Assembly: GCF_900107105.1 (NCBI RefSeq)
Contig: NZ_FNOT01000007.1
Span: 124,001-188,000, forward strand
Length of the DNA: 64,000 bases
Direction: 5' to 3'
DNA from: Geodermatophilus africanus
GTDB taxonomy: Bacteria > Actinomycetota > Actinomycetes > Mycobacteriales > Geodermatophilaceae
Both the position numbers and the translations under genes were made by a program. The notes beneath the pieces were generated by a model that saw nothing but the letters and a program-made list of their open reading frames with translations, was not told where the DNA came from and made no database searches. Shown in pieces: positions 1 to 8,997 of this stretch; the first letter of the stretch is position 1, and the number at the start of each line of letters is the position of its first letter.

Positions 1-46
1 GCAGCCGGCCGGCGCCCGCACGGGCGTACACCCAGCAGGGGAGCAG

Positions 47-586
47 ATGAGCGAGCACGAGGCCGCCGACGGCGCGCAGCCGATGGTGGTGGACGACGAC
101 CTGACCCGCCAGCTGGCGGAACGGACCGAGGACCTCCAGCGGGTCACCGCCGAGTATGCGAACTACCGGCGGCGGGTGGACCGGGACCGTCAGCTCGTGG
201 TGGACCAGGCCGCCGAGCGGTTCGCCACCCAGCTGTTCCCGATCGTCGACGACATCGAGCGGGCCCGGGACCACGGCGACCTGAGCGGCGCGTTCAAGGT
301 CGTGGCCGACCGTGTGCTGGGGCTGCTCGACGGCCTGGGCGTCGCGGCCTTCGGCGTGGCCGGCGACCCGTTCGACCCGGCGCTGCACGAGGCGGTCATC
401 CACGACACCTCGGCCGAGGTCGACGTCCCGACCGCGACGACGGTGCTGCGGCAGGGTTTCCGCCGCGGCGACCGCGTGCTGCGGACGGCGATGGTCGCGG
501 TCACCGACCCGGAGACCCCGGTGGCGGCCGCACCCGCCGACGGGATCGCCCCCGCGCAGCCGGGCGAGGGCCCGGCGGCCGACTGA
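47..586 (+). CDS. grpE: GrpE, DnaK nucleotide exchange factor
   Basis: GrpE opens the nucleotide pocket of DnaK so that ADP leaves and the folded client is released. Residues about 20-60 are charged and helical, as in the coiled-coil dimer stalk. The C-terminal beta-wing carries the family pattern FDPALHEAV near residues 108-116. The length of 179 aa is normal for actinobacteria. The ATG has GGGGAG just upstream. The 46 bases in front show no feature; dnaK is expected just outside the window (inference). A 19-base gap leads into dnaJ, and hspR follows, so this is the tail of a dnaK-type heat-shock operon. Confidence 0.95.
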   Translation: MSEHEAADGAQPMVVDDDLTRQLAERTEDLQRVTAEYANYRRRVDRDRQLVVDQAAERFATQLFPIVDDIERARDHGDLSGAFKVVADRVLGLLDGLGVAAFGVAGDPFDPALHEAVIHDTSAEVDVPTATTVLRQGFRRGDRVLRTAMVAVTDPETPVAAAPADGIAPAQPGEGPAAD

Positions 587-605
587 GCCGGAGAGGGGGC
601 GCCCG

Positions 606-1820
606 ATGAGCACCCGGGACTTCATCGAGAAGGACTACTACGCCGCTCTGGGCGTCGCCCAGGACGCCGACGCGGCGGCCGTCAAGAAGGCCTACCGCCA
701 GCTGGCCCGCGACCTGCACCCGGACAAGAACCCGGGCAACGCGGACGCGGAGGCGCGGTTCAAGGAGGTCTCCGAGGCCTACGACGTCCTCTCCGACCCC
801 AAGCGGCGGGCCGAGTACGACGAGGCCCGCCGGCTGTTCGGGGCCGGTGGCGCGGGCGCGCGGGCCGGGTTCCCCGGCGGGTTCCCCGGTGGGGCCGGCG
901 GCGGCCAGCCGTTCGACCTCGGCGACCTCTTCGGCGCCACGGGCGGCACGCGGGCCGGCGGCGGTGCCGGGGGGCTCGGCGACCTGTTCGGCGGCCTCTT
1001 CGGGGGCGGCGGTGCCGGGACGGGCTCGGCCCGGGCGCGCAGCCAGGCGGCGTCCGGGCCGGCGCGCGGCCAGGACGTCGAGACCGAGGCGACGCTCTCC
1101 TTCGAGGAGGCCGTCCTCGGCGTGACGGTGCCGCTGCGCATGCAGAGCCCGGGCACCTGTCCGACCTGTCACGGCAGCGGCGCCCGGCCGGGCACCAGCC
1201 CGCACACCTGCCCGGTGTGCCAGGGCGCCGGGGTGACCAGCCGCAGCCAGGGGGCGTTCGCCTTCTCCGAGCCGTGCCGCAACTGCCGCGGCACCGGCCA
1301 GGTCGTCGACGACCCCTGCCCGACCTGCGCGGGCAACGGCGTCACCAACCAGACCCGCACCATCACCGTGCGGATCCCGGCGGGCGTCAAGGACGGCCAG
1401 CGGATCCGGCTGGCCGGCAAGGGCGCGCCCGGGCGGCGCGGCGGCCCGGCCGGCGACCTCTTCGTCGTCGTCCACGTGTCCGACCACGAGCTGTTCGGCC
1501 GCAAGGGCAACGACCTCACTCTGACCGTGCCGATCACCTTCGCCGAGGCCACCCTCGGGGCGACGCTGACCGTGCCCACGCTCGACGGCAACGTCACGCT
1601 CAAGGTCCCCGCGGGGACGGCGAGCGGGCAGACGCTGCGGGTGCGCGGCCGCGGCGTCCCGGGCCGGGGCCGGGCCGGCGACCTGCTGGTGACCGTCGAG
1701 GTGGCGGTGCCCAAGCGGCTCACGCCCGCGGCGGAGGAGGCCGTCAAGGTGCTCGAGGCCGAGCTCGGCGACCCGCGGCCGCGGATCACCGCCGCGGTGC
1801 AGCAGGGGAGTGCGCGGTGA
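606..1820 (+). CDS. dnaJ: Chaperone DnaJ (Hsp40)
   Basis: Type I DnaJ, 404 aa, which delivers unfolded clients to DnaK and stimulates its ATPase. The J domain is at about residues 10-75 with an intact HPD (DLHPDKN). A Gly/Phe-rich linker follows (about 80-150, rich in GG and FPGG). Then come four CxxC zinc motifs ([32 protein letters not shown]) at about 185-250, and the two client-binding beta domains. The open frame runs further upstream, but the ATG at 606 starts the J domain and has a GAGAGGGGG ribosome site. The stop overlaps the hspR start by four bases. Confidence 0.96.
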   Translation: MSTRDFIEKDYYAALGVAQDADAAAVKKAYRQLARDLHPDKNPGNADAEARFKEVSEAYDVLSDPKRRAEYDEARRLFGAGGAGARAGFPGGFPGGAGGGQPFDLGDLFGATGGTRAGGGAGGLGDLFGGLFGGGGAGTGSARARSQAASGPARGQDVETEATLSFEEAVLGVTVPLRMQSPGTCPTCHGSGARPGTSPHTCPVCQGAGVTSRSQGAFAFSEPCRNCRGTGQVVDDPCPTCAGNGVTNQTRTITVRIPAGVKDGQRIRLAGKGAPGRRGGPAGDLFVVVHVSDHELFGRKGNDLTLTVPITFAEATLGATLTVPTLDGNVTLKVPAGTASGQTLRVRGRGVPGRGRAGDLLVTVEVAVPKRLTPAAEEAVKVLEAELGDPRPRITAAVQQGSAR

Positions 1821-2275
1821 GTCTCCCGGCCGACGGCTCCCGCGAGCACGCCGGCGCCGCGCGCGCCGTCGCCGAGGACGCGCCGGTCTTCGTCATCTCG
1901 GTCGCCGCCGAGCTGGCCGGCATGCACGCCCAGACGCTGCGCCAGTACGACCGGCTGGGGCTGGTCAGCCCTGGCCGGACGCGGGGTGGCGGCCGGCGGT
2001 ACAGCCCGCGCGACGTCGCGCTGCTGCGCGAGGTGCAGCGGCTCTCCCAGGAGGACGGCGTCAACCTGGCCGGCATCAAGCGGATCATCGACCTGGAGTC
2101 GCAGGTCGGGGCGCTGCAGCAGCGGGTGCAGGAGCTCCTCACCGAGCTGGAGCTCGCCGAGAGCCGGGCGATCGCGGCCGAGTCCGCGGTCCGTGCCGGC
2201 TACGGTCGCGACCTGGTGCCGCTGCGGCCGGCCACCTCGGCGCTGGTCGTCTGGCGGCCACGGGACGACCGGTGA
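1817..2275 (+). CDS. hspR: HspR, MerR-family heat-shock repressor
   Basis: HspR represses the dnaK operon and clpB by binding HAIR palindromes, with DnaK as co-repressor in Streptomyces and mycobacteria (family knowledge). The 152-aa protein has a MerR winged helix at about residues 25-95, with the [20 protein letters not shown] recognition region, then a coiled coil of about 40 residues ([13 protein letters not shown]). The GTG start overlaps the dnaJ stop as GTGA, so the two are translationally coupled. A matching HAIR site lies in this window at 36047-36069 in front of clpB. The C-terminal 25 residues are variable. Confidence 0.93.
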   Translation: MSLPADGSREHAGAARAVAEDAPVFVISVAAELAGMHAQTLRQYDRLGLVSPGRTRGGGRRYSPRDVALLREVQRLSQEDGVNLAGIKRIIDLESQVGALQQRVQELLTELELAESRAIAAESAVRAGYGRDLVPLRPATSALVVWRPRDDR

Positions 2276-2766
2276 CCGAGCGGCGTTCCGGCGACGTCGA
2301 GACGCCGATCGACGCCCACCAGGCCTACGTGCGGGTGGAGCGGGAGATCGGGCTGCTGCTGCGCCGCTCCCGCGCCATCTCCGCCCGCCTGTCCCGGGAG
2401 CTGCACCCCGACCTGGACGGCGCCGCCTACGGGCTGCTCGCGCTGCTGCAGGACACCGGGCCGTTGCGCGCCAGCGACCTGGTGGCCCGACTGGGGCTCG
2501 ACAAGAGCACGGTCAGCCGCCAGGTGTCCACGCTGGTCGCGCTGGGCCTGGTCACCCGCGAGGCCGACCCGGCCGACGGCCGCGCGCAGGTGCTGCGCAC
2601 CTCCCCGGAGGGGGCGGCCCGGCTCTCCCGCATCCGGGACGCCCGGCGGGCCCGCTGGGAGGCCGACCTCGCGGACTGGCCCGCGGAGGACGTCGACACG
2701 CTCGGCGAGCTGCTGGCCCGGCTCAACCGGATCGGTGAGGCCCGGGAGGCCGAGTCCAGCCGCTGA
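2272..2766 (+). CDS. MarR-family transcriptional regulator
   Basis: A 164-aa MarR-type dimeric winged-helix regulator. The recognition helix region reads LGLDKSTVSRQVSTLVALGL at about residues 78-97 and the wing includes READPADGRAQVLRT. The GTG start overlaps the hspR stop by four bases (GTGA), so it is probably co-transcribed with the heat-shock genes, although nothing links its ligand to heat shock. It has no Cys at the OhrR sensing position. Target and inducer are unknown. It ends 33 bases from the convergent MmgE/PrpD gene. Confidence 0.88.
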   Translation: MTERRSGDVETPIDAHQAYVRVEREIGLLLRRSRAISARLSRELHPDLDGAAYGLLALLQDTGPLRASDLVARLGLDKSTVSRQVSTLVALGLVTREADPADGRAQVLRTSPEGAARLSRIRDARRARWEADLADWPAEDVDTLGELLARLNRIGEAREAESSR

Positions 2767-2799
2767 GGGCGGACCCCGCCGGCCACGCGATCGCGCCGG

Positions 2800-4170
2800 T
2801 CAGCCGGCCTCGAGGTCGGCGAGCACTCCGCGGGTCAGCCGGGCCAGGACGTCGTCGTCCCCGGCGGCAGGCCCGCGCGACAGCGCCGCCACGGCCCGCT
2901 CCACCAGCGGGGCCGGGACCAGGTCGCCGACGTTCCGCGCGAACTTCGCCGCGACCTCGGCCCCGGAGAGCGGGTCGGCCGGGTTGCCGCGTGCGTTGCG
3001 CACCTCCGCGGTGTGCACCGAGCCGTCGCGCAGCCGCACGGTCACCCGGGTGGGCCGCTCATCTGGCAGCGCTGCGGAGTACGCCGGCTCCTCGGTGACG
3101 GCCACCCGCCGGGCCAGCTCGCCCACCGCGGGCCGGGCCAGCCCCTCCGGGAGGAACGAGGCCGCGTCGACCCCGCCGTCGACCAGCAGCGTCGCCACGC
3201 ACCAGGGCAGCGAGAAGCGGGCGTGCATGTCCGAGCGCACCTCCGCGTCGGACAGGGAGGCCGCGAACGCGAAGGTCGCCACCTCGACGGCGGCGATGTC
3301 CCCGGCGTCCGCGCCCGTCCCGGCCAGCGCCGCGCGCACCGCGTCGAGGGCCGGGTGCAGCCACCGCGCGCAGGCGTACGGCTTGAGGTAGCTGTCGACG
3401 ACCTCCCACCGCCGGCCGAGGTCGTCGGCCAGCAGCGCGGGGGACAGGTCCGTGCAGACCGCGCCGTCGAAGAGGGCCGAGAACGTGCCGGGCCGCACGA
3501 CGACGCCCTGCTGGGCGCGCCGCGCGGCCAGCACGCCGGCGCACACGCCCAGGCCGGTCCACGCGTTGCGGACCGTGCCGCCGCCCATCGGAACGGCGAG
3601 GGTCGCGGCCACCGGCTGCGACGAGCCCAGCAGGAACGCGCTCGTCGCCTCCGCCGCCGTCCCGCCGTCGAGGAGGACCGCAGCCAGCGCCGCCGACCCC
3701 GGCCCGTGCACGCCGTGCGGGTGCAGCCCGGGTCGCAGCGACGAGGCTCCGCCCGCCCGCATCCCCACCTCGGTCGCGGCCAGGAACGCCTCGAGCAGCC
3801 GCCGGTCCCCGACCGGACCCCTCGCCGCGGCGTCCAGCAGCACCGGGAGCACGTGCGGTGCGGGGTGTGCCGTCGGCACCGGGGGCAGCCGGCCGCCCTG
3901 CGGGTGGGCCGAGCCCCCGGAGTCGGCGTCGAGCCAGGTCGCGGCCGCACCCAGGGTGAGCAGCCGGCCCGACGGCAGCGACCCGCCGGAGGGCAGCGCA
4001 CGTGCCAGCCGCCGGACGGCGGGGTAGCGCAGCCCGCCGAGCAGCGCCCCGAGGGTGTCGAGCAGGAGCAGCCGGGCGAAGTCCGTCACCTCGCCGGGGA
4101 CGTCCTCGAGTCGCAGCCCCGTGGCGAACGCGCCGAGGGCGGCCGCCCGCTCGTCGTCCAGTGCGGTCAC
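2800..4170 (-). CDS. MmgE/PrpD family protein (copy 1)
   Basis: A 456-aa member of the MmgE/PrpD family, whose characterised members include 2-methylcitrate dehydratase, cis-aconitate decarboxylase and iminodisuccinate epimerase. N-terminal helices have LLLLDTLGALLGGLRY at about 25-40. The active-site loop is unusual: DADSGGSAHPQGG replaces the common DFDDTH. The mid-protein motif YLKPYACARWLHPALDA matches the family KPYP..x..H block. It is the last gene of the minus-strand run. The GTG start at 4170 overlaps the upstream oxidoreductase stop by four bases. The reaction cannot be assigned from sequence. Confidence 0.87.
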   Translation of the reverse strand: MTALDDERAAALGAFATGLRLEDVPGEVTDFARLLLLDTLGALLGGLRYPAVRRLARALPSGGSLPSGRLLTLGAAATWLDADSGGSAHPQGGRLPPVPTAHPAPHVLPVLLDAAARGPVGDRRLLEAFLAATEVGMRAGGASSLRPGLHPHGVHGPGSAALAAVLLDGGTAAEATSAFLLGSSQPVAATLAVPMGGGTVRNAWTGLGVCAGVLAARRAQQGVVVRPGTFSALFDGAVCTDLSPALLADDLGRRWEVVDSYLKPYACARWLHPALDAVRAALAGTGADAGDIAAVEVATFAFAASLSDAEVRSDMHARFSLPWCVATLLVDGGVDAASFLPEGLARPAVGELARRVAVTEEPAYSAALPDERPTRVTVRLRDGSVHTAEVRNARGNPADPLSGAEVAAKFARNVGDLVPAPLVERAVAALSRGPAAGDDDVLARLTRGVLADLEAG

Positions 4171-5132
4171 GCCCCGCCTCCCGGTCCCGCGAGCCCGCCC
4201 CGGACGGCACCGGCCAGCTCGGCCGGCCGGTCCCCCACCCCGGGCACCGCGCCGGCGAGCACCACCCCGGCCACGCCGAGGCCGGCCAGCGGGCGCAGCC
4301 GCGCGGCGACGTCGTCGGCCGAGCCGGTGAGGAAGAAGCGGTCCCGGACGGACCGGTCCGCCTCGCCGTGCCGGCCGCCGCGGGCGCCGGCGGTGCCGTG
4401 CCGGGCGTAGTCGTGGAATGCGGCGAGCGTGCGGACGGCGTCCAGCTCGGCGCCGGACACCCCGTACCACTCCGGCGCCGAGGTCACCCGCACCGCGCAC
4501 GAGCCGAGGGTCGGCTCGGCGGCGGCCGCCGCGGCCTCCTCCGAGGCGGTCAGCGCGGCCCGCAGGAACAGCCACACCGCGGTGGCGGGCTCCTCCGCGC
4601 GGGCCACCGCCACCGCCCGCGTCACCACGTCGGGGTCGACCCCGACGTCGACCAGCACCCCGCCCAGCGCACGTGCGGTGACCGCGAGGGTGCGGGGGCC
4701 CGACGCCGCCCCGAGCAGCCGGCCGCTGCCGGCCGCCAGGCAGTCCCCGAGCGACGCGCGGACCGCCTCCAGCGCGGCGGTGTACTCCGCCAGCGACGGC
4801 AGCGGCAGGCCCTCGTTGCGCACCGAGCTCTCGCCACGGCCGAGCACGGCGAGCACGCGGCCCGGCGCGTGCTCCTCGAGGGTGCGCAGCGCGCCGGCCA
4901 CGGTCGCCGGGTGGCGCAGGCCCAGGCTGGTCACGCAGGGCCCGGCCAGCCGTGCCGGGGTCGCGGCGAGCACCCGCGCGCTCTCCACCAGGCCGTCGCG
5001 GAACAGCCGGGGGCTGTCGACCAGGCCGACGCCGTCCAGCCCGGCCGCCGTGGCCCGCGCGGCGACGTCGACCGGGTCCGGGCCGTCCCAGGGAGCGGCC
5101 ACGTTGAGCAGCACCGCGGGCGGCCGGCTCAC
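4167..5132 (-). CDS. LLM-class (luciferase-like, probably F420-dependent) oxidoreductase
   Basis: A 321-aa luciferase-like TIM-barrel protein. Features seen: N-terminal strand and helix with GLDGVGLVDSPRLFRD, LGLRHPATVAGALRTL near residues 70-85, the RVLAVLGRGES nucleotide-loop region near 92-102, and LTGSADDVAARLRPLAGLGV near the C-terminus, typical of the family. Relatives use reduced FMN or F420 (family knowledge); the cofactor is not proven here. Start is GTG at 5132, four-base overlap upstream and downstream. Its place in a catabolic run suggests a redox step on the imported substrate or an intermediate. Confidence 0.85.
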   Translation of the reverse strand: MSRPPAVLLNVAAPWDGPDPVDVAARATAAGLDGVGLVDSPRLFRDGLVESARVLAATPARLAGPCVTSLGLRHPATVAGALRTLEEHAPGRVLAVLGRGESSVRNEGLPLPSLAEYTAALEAVRASLGDCLAAGSGRLLGAASGPRTLAVTARALGGVLVDVGVDPDVVTRAVAVARAEEPATAVWLFLRAALTASEEAAAAAAEPTLGSCAVRVTSAPEWYGVSGAELDAVRTLAAFHDYARHGTAGARGGRHGEADRSVRDRFFLTGSADDVAARLRPLAGLGVAGVVLAGAVPGVGDRPAELAGAVRGGLAGPGGGA

Positions 5133-5830
5133 CCGAGGGCCGCCAGCAGCTCGGACACCTGGGTGTCCCCGGCACCGGACGCCGGGGTCTCCCCGGAGGC
5201 TGGCGCCGGCTCCGGGGGCCGCGGCGGCCGCACCGGCCCGGCCCCGAGGACGGCGGCGAGCGTCGTCGCCGCGGCGTCCGGCGAGGGAGTCAGCCCGGCG
5301 CCCGCCAGCACCGGTGCCAGCCAGCCCGCGGCCAGCGCGGCGCCGGCCCACAGGTCCTCCTCCACCGCGGTGCCGCCACCCGGCGGCGTCACGACGAGCA
5401 GCGTGGCGGCGAGGTCGAGCAGCTCGGCCAGGCCGGCCGGGTCGGCGCCGGCGGTGACCGCCGCACACGCCGCCGCGGCGAGGACCCGCAGGGTCGGCAC
5501 GGCCGGCGCGCCGTCGAAGGGCGGCAGGTCCGCGTCGACCGCCCGGCCCGCGGCCAGGCCGCGCGCGACGTCGGCCAGGGTGGCACCGGGCGGCGCCGCG
5601 GCCAGCGCGACGAGGACCAGGCCGTCGTCGGCGGGGGCGGCCGCGCGGCGCAGCAGGGCGCCGTTCCACTGCAGCGCCGGGTACGGGTCCGCGCGCCGGC
5701 CGGTGCCCAGCAGCGGCAGCGCGCCGCCCTCGGCGGCCACCGACCCCGCCCACGGCCTCAGCTCGGCCGGCGGCGGGGCGGACGCCAGGGCCGCCAGCCG
5801 GCGCAGCGGCTCGGCGGGCCCGCCGGTCAG
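5129..5830 (-). CDS. Uncharacterised Ala/Leu-rich protein, possible degenerate MmgE/PrpD N-domain
   Basis: About 233 aa, very rich in Ala, Leu, Gly and Pro. I do not recognise a family with confidence. ALQWNGALLRRA near residue 52 and a later helix pair (TLRVLAAAACAAVTAG, LAELLDLAATLL) resemble the NGAL and helical blocks of MmgE/PrpD N-terminal domains, so it may be a decayed or split paralogue (inference). The last 45 residues are Pro/Ala-rich and look disordered. No ATG or GTG lies near the front. CTG at 5830 would give the same four-base overlap seen at every other junction of this operon, so I chose it; GTG at 5740 is the alternative. Confidence 0.55.
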   Translation of the reverse strand: MTGGPAEPLRRLAALASAPPPAELRPWAGSVAAEGGALPLLGTGRRADPYPALQWNGALLRRAAAPADDGLVLVALAAAPPGATLADVARGLAAGRAVDADLPPFDGAPAVPTLRVLAAAACAAVTAGADPAGLAELLDLAATLLVVTPPGGGTAVEEDLWAGAALAAGWLAPVLAGAGLTPSPDAAATTLAAVLGAGPVRPPRPPEPAPASGETPASGAGDTQVSELLAALG

Positions 5831-6180
5831 CGGGTGACCTCCGTGCTCTCGGTGACCAGGTAGAACCGGAAGTCGGTCCGCCCGGCCGGACCGCGCTCGG
5901 CGGGGATGGGGTGCTCGGTGAACCAGTCCAGGTAGGCCTGGTAGGCGGCCTCGTCGGCGTAGTGCATCTCGGCGATCCGGTAGAACGTCAGGCCCTCCGG
6001 CACGTCGGCGGTGCCGCCCGAGGCCTGGCGCACCGGGCGCAGCACCTTGTTGAACACGATGCGGTCCAGGTGCGGGTTGGCCAGCAGGTCCGGCGCGTGC
6101 ACCTCGAACAGCCACTGCTCGTACTCCTCGGGGCTGACCCCCGGCACGATCTCGTAGCCCAGGATGGTCTTGATCGTCAT
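5827..6180 (-). CDS. EthD-like dimeric alpha-beta barrel protein
   Basis: A 117-aa small protein of the EthD/ferredoxin-like dimeric barrel type. It starts MTIKTILGYEIVPGVSPEEY, has an N-terminal beta strand, a helix with EQWLFEVHAPDLLANP, a second strand (LDRIVFNKVLRPV), and a C-terminal strand FRFYLVTEST. EthD relatives are found beside oxidative degradation genes and are often thought to handle or isomerise intermediates; the function is not established. ATG at 6180 overlaps the upstream gene by ATGA. It sits between the split-barrel flavin protein and the orphan gene of the operon. Confidence 0.72.
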   Translation of the reverse strand: MTIKTILGYEIVPGVSPEEYEQWLFEVHAPDLLANPHLDRIVFNKVLRPVRQASGGTADVPEGLTFYRIAEMHYADEAAYQAYLDWFTEHPIPAERGPAGRTDFRFYLVTESTEVTR

Positions 6181-6740
6181 GCTGCTCCCATCGGTGCGGG
6201 GTCGGGTGGCGGGTCGACGGTCCAGTCGAAGGACCGCGCCCCCTCGGCGAAGCCCTCCAGCCGCACGCGGTACGGCCGGACGAGGACGCCGGCCAGGTCG
6301 GCGACCACCTGTTCCGGCGTGCGCAGCGGCGCCCGGGTGTGCCCGGCGGCGCGCTGGGCGGTGACCGCTCGCAGGTAGCGCTCGACGGTCCAGTCGTCGG
6401 GCGCGAAGACGGCGGTGCCGCGGACGAACACCGCCCGCGGCGGCAGCCGGCCGAGGTCGAAGACGTGCGGCCGCTCGTTGGTCGCCCCCGGCGCGGGGGA
6501 CCCGACCCAGGCGACCAGCACGTGCGGGTCGCGCCGCAGCTGGGTCAGCCGGGCGTGGGTGCGCCGCTGCACCAGGGCCACCGACCAGTCCGGCTCCAGG
6601 AACGCGGTCATGGTCCGCCCGACGGGGAAGCCGGCCCGGTCGATGGAGGTCACCTGGGCGAACCCGGCCTCCTCCCGGACGAAGGCCTGTGCCGCGACGC
6701 GGGCCGCCGCCAGGTCGGCGTCCTCGCCCGGCCCGCTCAC
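6177..6740 (-). CDS. Pyridoxamine-5'-phosphate-oxidase-like split-barrel protein
   Basis: A 187-aa protein with a split beta-barrel layout: N-terminal helix, then FAQVTSIDRAGFPVGRTMTA, WSVALVQRRTHARLTQLRRD and PHVLVAWVG, the usual strand order of the PNPOx/FDOR superfamily that binds FMN or F420. The C-terminal part VLVRPYRVRLEGFAEG is also family-like. It may work with the luciferase-like enzyme downstream, since both belong to flavin/F420 families (inference). GTG at 6740 overlaps the DUF3891 stop by four bases. The substrate is not apparent. Confidence 0.78.
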   Translation of the reverse strand: MSGPGEDADLAAARVAAQAFVREEAGFAQVTSIDRAGFPVGRTMTAFLEPDWSVALVQRRTHARLTQLRRDPHVLVAWVGSPAPGATNERPHVFDLGRLPPRAVFVRGTAVFAPDDWTVERYLRAVTAQRAAGHTRAPLRTPEQVVADLAGVLVRPYRVRLEGFAEGARSFDWTVDPPPDPAPMGAA

Positions 6741-7618
6741 CGGGGGCTCCCGGCCGGTGGCACGAGCTCCCAGGACACGACCGACGGCGGCGTGGTGCGC
6801 ACCCGCTCGGCCACCTCGTCGCGCCCCCACCCGCGGTCCGGCAGCACCGCGACCTCGAGGTCCACCCGGATCGCCGCGGCGAGCGGGAACGGGTCGAGGG
6901 TGACCCGGGCGGGTGCGGTGACCGCGGCGGTGACCTCGGTGCGCTCGCCGCCCGGCCGGGAGGCCACCGCCGGCAGCCGCACGGTCCGCGGCCGGTGCTC
7001 GAGGTCGCGCAGCTGCGGCCCCCAGGACTCGGCCGGCCCGGCCGCACCCGGCTCGCGGGGGCTGACCGCGAGGTAGAGCGAGAGCAGGTCCCAGAACTGC
7101 AGCAGGTCGAAGTGGTGCCACAGCCGGGTCTCGAAGACGCTGCGCGGCTCGTCGTCGTCCCACGCCTGCCGGCGAGCGTCGATCCAGCGCTGCTCCTCGT
7201 CGCGGACCACCTCGTCCTGCAGCCGCCGGTCGTGCTCGGTGCGGGCCAGCCTGCCGGCGGTGCCCGGGGAGGACCAGCGGCCGCGGTACAGCCCGGTCCA
7301 GTGCATCCCGACCAGCAGGCCGGCGTAGACGTCCAGCGCGGCGACCTTCTCGACGCCGCGCCGGTAGAGGCGGACGTGGTCGGCGGTGCCGATCTCGAGG
7401 AAGTGCAGCGGCCGGCGGGCCGCCTCGGCGTAGAGCACCCGGGCGTCCTCGAAGCGCCAGCCCTCGTCGTGCCGGGCGGCGGCGGTGACGACGGCGGCGC
7501 GGGCACCGCCCAGCTCGAAGTCCTCGTTGCCCCACGCGGCGGCCAGCTCGCCGGCCACCCGGCCGTGCTCCACCTGCCGCACCAGCCGCAGGGCGCCGTC
7601 CTCCCGGCTGAGGATCAC
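6737..7618 (-). CDS. DUF3891 family protein
   Basis: A 293-aa protein matching the DUF3891 pattern. It opens MILSREDGALRLVRQVEHG, followed by LAAAWGNEDF, then an AARHDEGWR segment near residue 47 and LLVGMHWTGLYRGRW near residue 103. His and Asp positions such as RHDEGW and the H of GMHW could bind a metal, which would suit a hydrolase, but no biochemical role is established for the family. ATG at 7618 overlaps the upstream MmgE/PrpD stop. Its presence inside a catabolic operon is the only functional clue. Confidence 0.78.
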   Translation of the reverse strand: MILSREDGALRLVRQVEHGRVAGELAAAWGNEDFELGGARAAVVTAAARHDEGWRFEDARVLYAEAARRPLHFLEIGTADHVRLYRRGVEKVAALDVYAGLLVGMHWTGLYRGRWSSPGTAGRLARTEHDRRLQDEVVRDEEQRWIDARRQAWDDDEPRSVFETRLWHHFDLLQFWDLLSLYLAVSPREPGAAGPAESWGPQLRDLEHRPRTVRLPAVASRPGGERTEVTAAVTAPARVTLDPFPLAAAIRVDLEVAVLPDRGWGRDEVAERVRTTPPSVVSWELVPPAGSPR

Positions 7619-8997
7619 CGCGCACCCCCGGCGGCCCGGCGCAGTGCGGTCCCCAGCTCGCGGGCCGTCCCGCCGTCGGCGAGGGCGTGCACGGCGGCCA
7701 GCACGTCGGGAGCGGCGGCGGGACCGAAGCGGCGGGTGAGCAGCCGGGTGGCCTTGGCGGCCAGCTCCGCGCGGTCGAAGGCGCGGTCGGCGTCACCGCG
7801 CGGGCGGTCGGCCGTGGCGGTCAGCTGCCCGCCGGCGGCCAGCGAGACCCGGACACGGGCCGGCCGCCCGGCGGGGTACCCGGCGTCCAGCGCCGGGTCG
7901 TGCACCACCCGCACCCGCCCGGCCAGGGCCCGCACCGGGGCCGAGGTGACGGTGGCGCCGTCCATCACCACCTCGTCCAGCCGGCCGGTGACCAGGGCGA
8001 CGGCCACCGACGTCGGCACGCTGAACCGGGCGGCCAGCTCGCCGTCGGCGACCCCGGCGAATGCGGCCGCGCCGGCCCCCACCCGCACCTCCACCTCCGC
8101 GACGTCCCCGGCCCGCACCCCGCGCGCCACCAGGTCGGCGACGGCGTCGTTGACCCCGTGCAGGTGGGCGCAGGTGGGGTGGGCCTTGACGTAGCCGGCC
8201 AGCACCTCGAACCGCGGCCAGCCGCCGTCGACGGCCAGGGCGGCCGGGTCCCACGCCCGCGCGGCGACCCGGCGCAGGTGCCGGTCCAGCGACCCCGGCG
8301 CGGGCTCGAGCCCGGCGACGGCAGCCAGCCCCAGGGAGAGGCCCAGCTGGGCCGAGACGCCGAGGAACGCGTGCGAGCCGGGAGTGCCGGCGAACACGGT
8401 CCCCGCGTCGGTCAGGAGCACGGCCGCCGCGCCCAGTTCCAGCGCCCGGCGCGCGGCCGCGGCGTCGCCGGGGGCCAGCAGCCGGGCGACACCTGCGGCG
8501 GCGGCCAGGGCGCCCCAGGTGCCGATGTCGTGCACGCCGTCGGGGGTGCCGCCCATGGCCCGGCCCACCCGCACGCCGGCCTCGTAGCCCGCGAGGACGG
8601 CGGACAGCGTCTCGGCCCCGCCGGTGTCGCGCTCCCCGGCGAGCGCCAGCACCGCGGGCACGATGTGCGAGGCCGGGTGCCCGCGGGCCTCGCGGTGCCC
8701 GTCCTGAAGCTGGTCGGCGGCGACCGCGGCGCCGTCGAGCAGCGCCGCCGTGGCCGCGGGCCACCCGCGCGCGGAGCCGACCGCGGTGGCCGCCCCCTCC
8801 GGGGCCGTGGCCGCGTGGACCGCCGCGAGGGACCGCAGCTCGGGGCGGGCCGACCCGAGTGCGGCGACCGCGACCGTGTCGGCGACCAGGTCGACGACCC
8901 GGTCCCGGACGGCGGCGGGCGCCCGCTCCCACGAGGTGGCCGAGACCGCGCCGGCCAGCCCGGGGACCGGGTCGGCGCCGTCCCCGCCGGTGCTCAT
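7615..8997 (-). CDS. MmgE/PrpD family protein (copy 2)
   Basis: A 460-aa MmgE/PrpD paralogue. The active-site loop reads QDGHREARGHPASHIVP at about residues 98-114. This is the same DGH..ARGHP..H type as copy 4 on the plus arm and unlike the DFDDTH form of copy 3. The second family block is YVKAHPTCAHLHGVNDA. The C-terminal RAELAAKATRLLTRRFG matches the family tail. It probably acts as a dehydratase, decarboxylase or epimerase on a carboxylate (family knowledge); which one is unknown. ATG at 8997, four-base overlaps on both sides. Confidence 0.88.
   Translation of the reverse strand: MSTGGDGADPVPGLAGAVSATSWERAPAAVRDRVVDLVADTVAVAALGSARPELRSLAAVHAATAPEGAATAVGSARGWPAATAALLDGAAVAADQLQDGHREARGHPASHIVPAVLALAGERDTGGAETLSAVLAGYEAGVRVGRAMGGTPDGVHDIGTWGALAAAAGVARLLAPGDAAAARRALELGAAAVLLTDAGTVFAGTPGSHAFLGVSAQLGLSLGLAAVAGLEPAPGSLDRHLRRVAARAWDPAALAVDGGWPRFEVLAGYVKAHPTCAHLHGVNDAVADLVARGVRAGDVAEVEVRVGAGAAAFAGVADGELAARFSVPTSVAVALVTGRLDEVVMDGATVTSAPVRALAGRVRVVHDPALDAGYPAGRPARVRVSLAAGGQLTATADRPRGDADRAFDRAELAAKATRLLTRRFGPAAAPDVLAAVHALADGGTARELGTALRRAAGGAR

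Noticed and set aside
501..1487. Long open frames on the strand opposite dnaJ, and similar ones across the window
   Set aside because: High GC keeps antisense frames open. Their translations are Arg/Pro/Ala-rich without domains, while the other strand holds clear genes.
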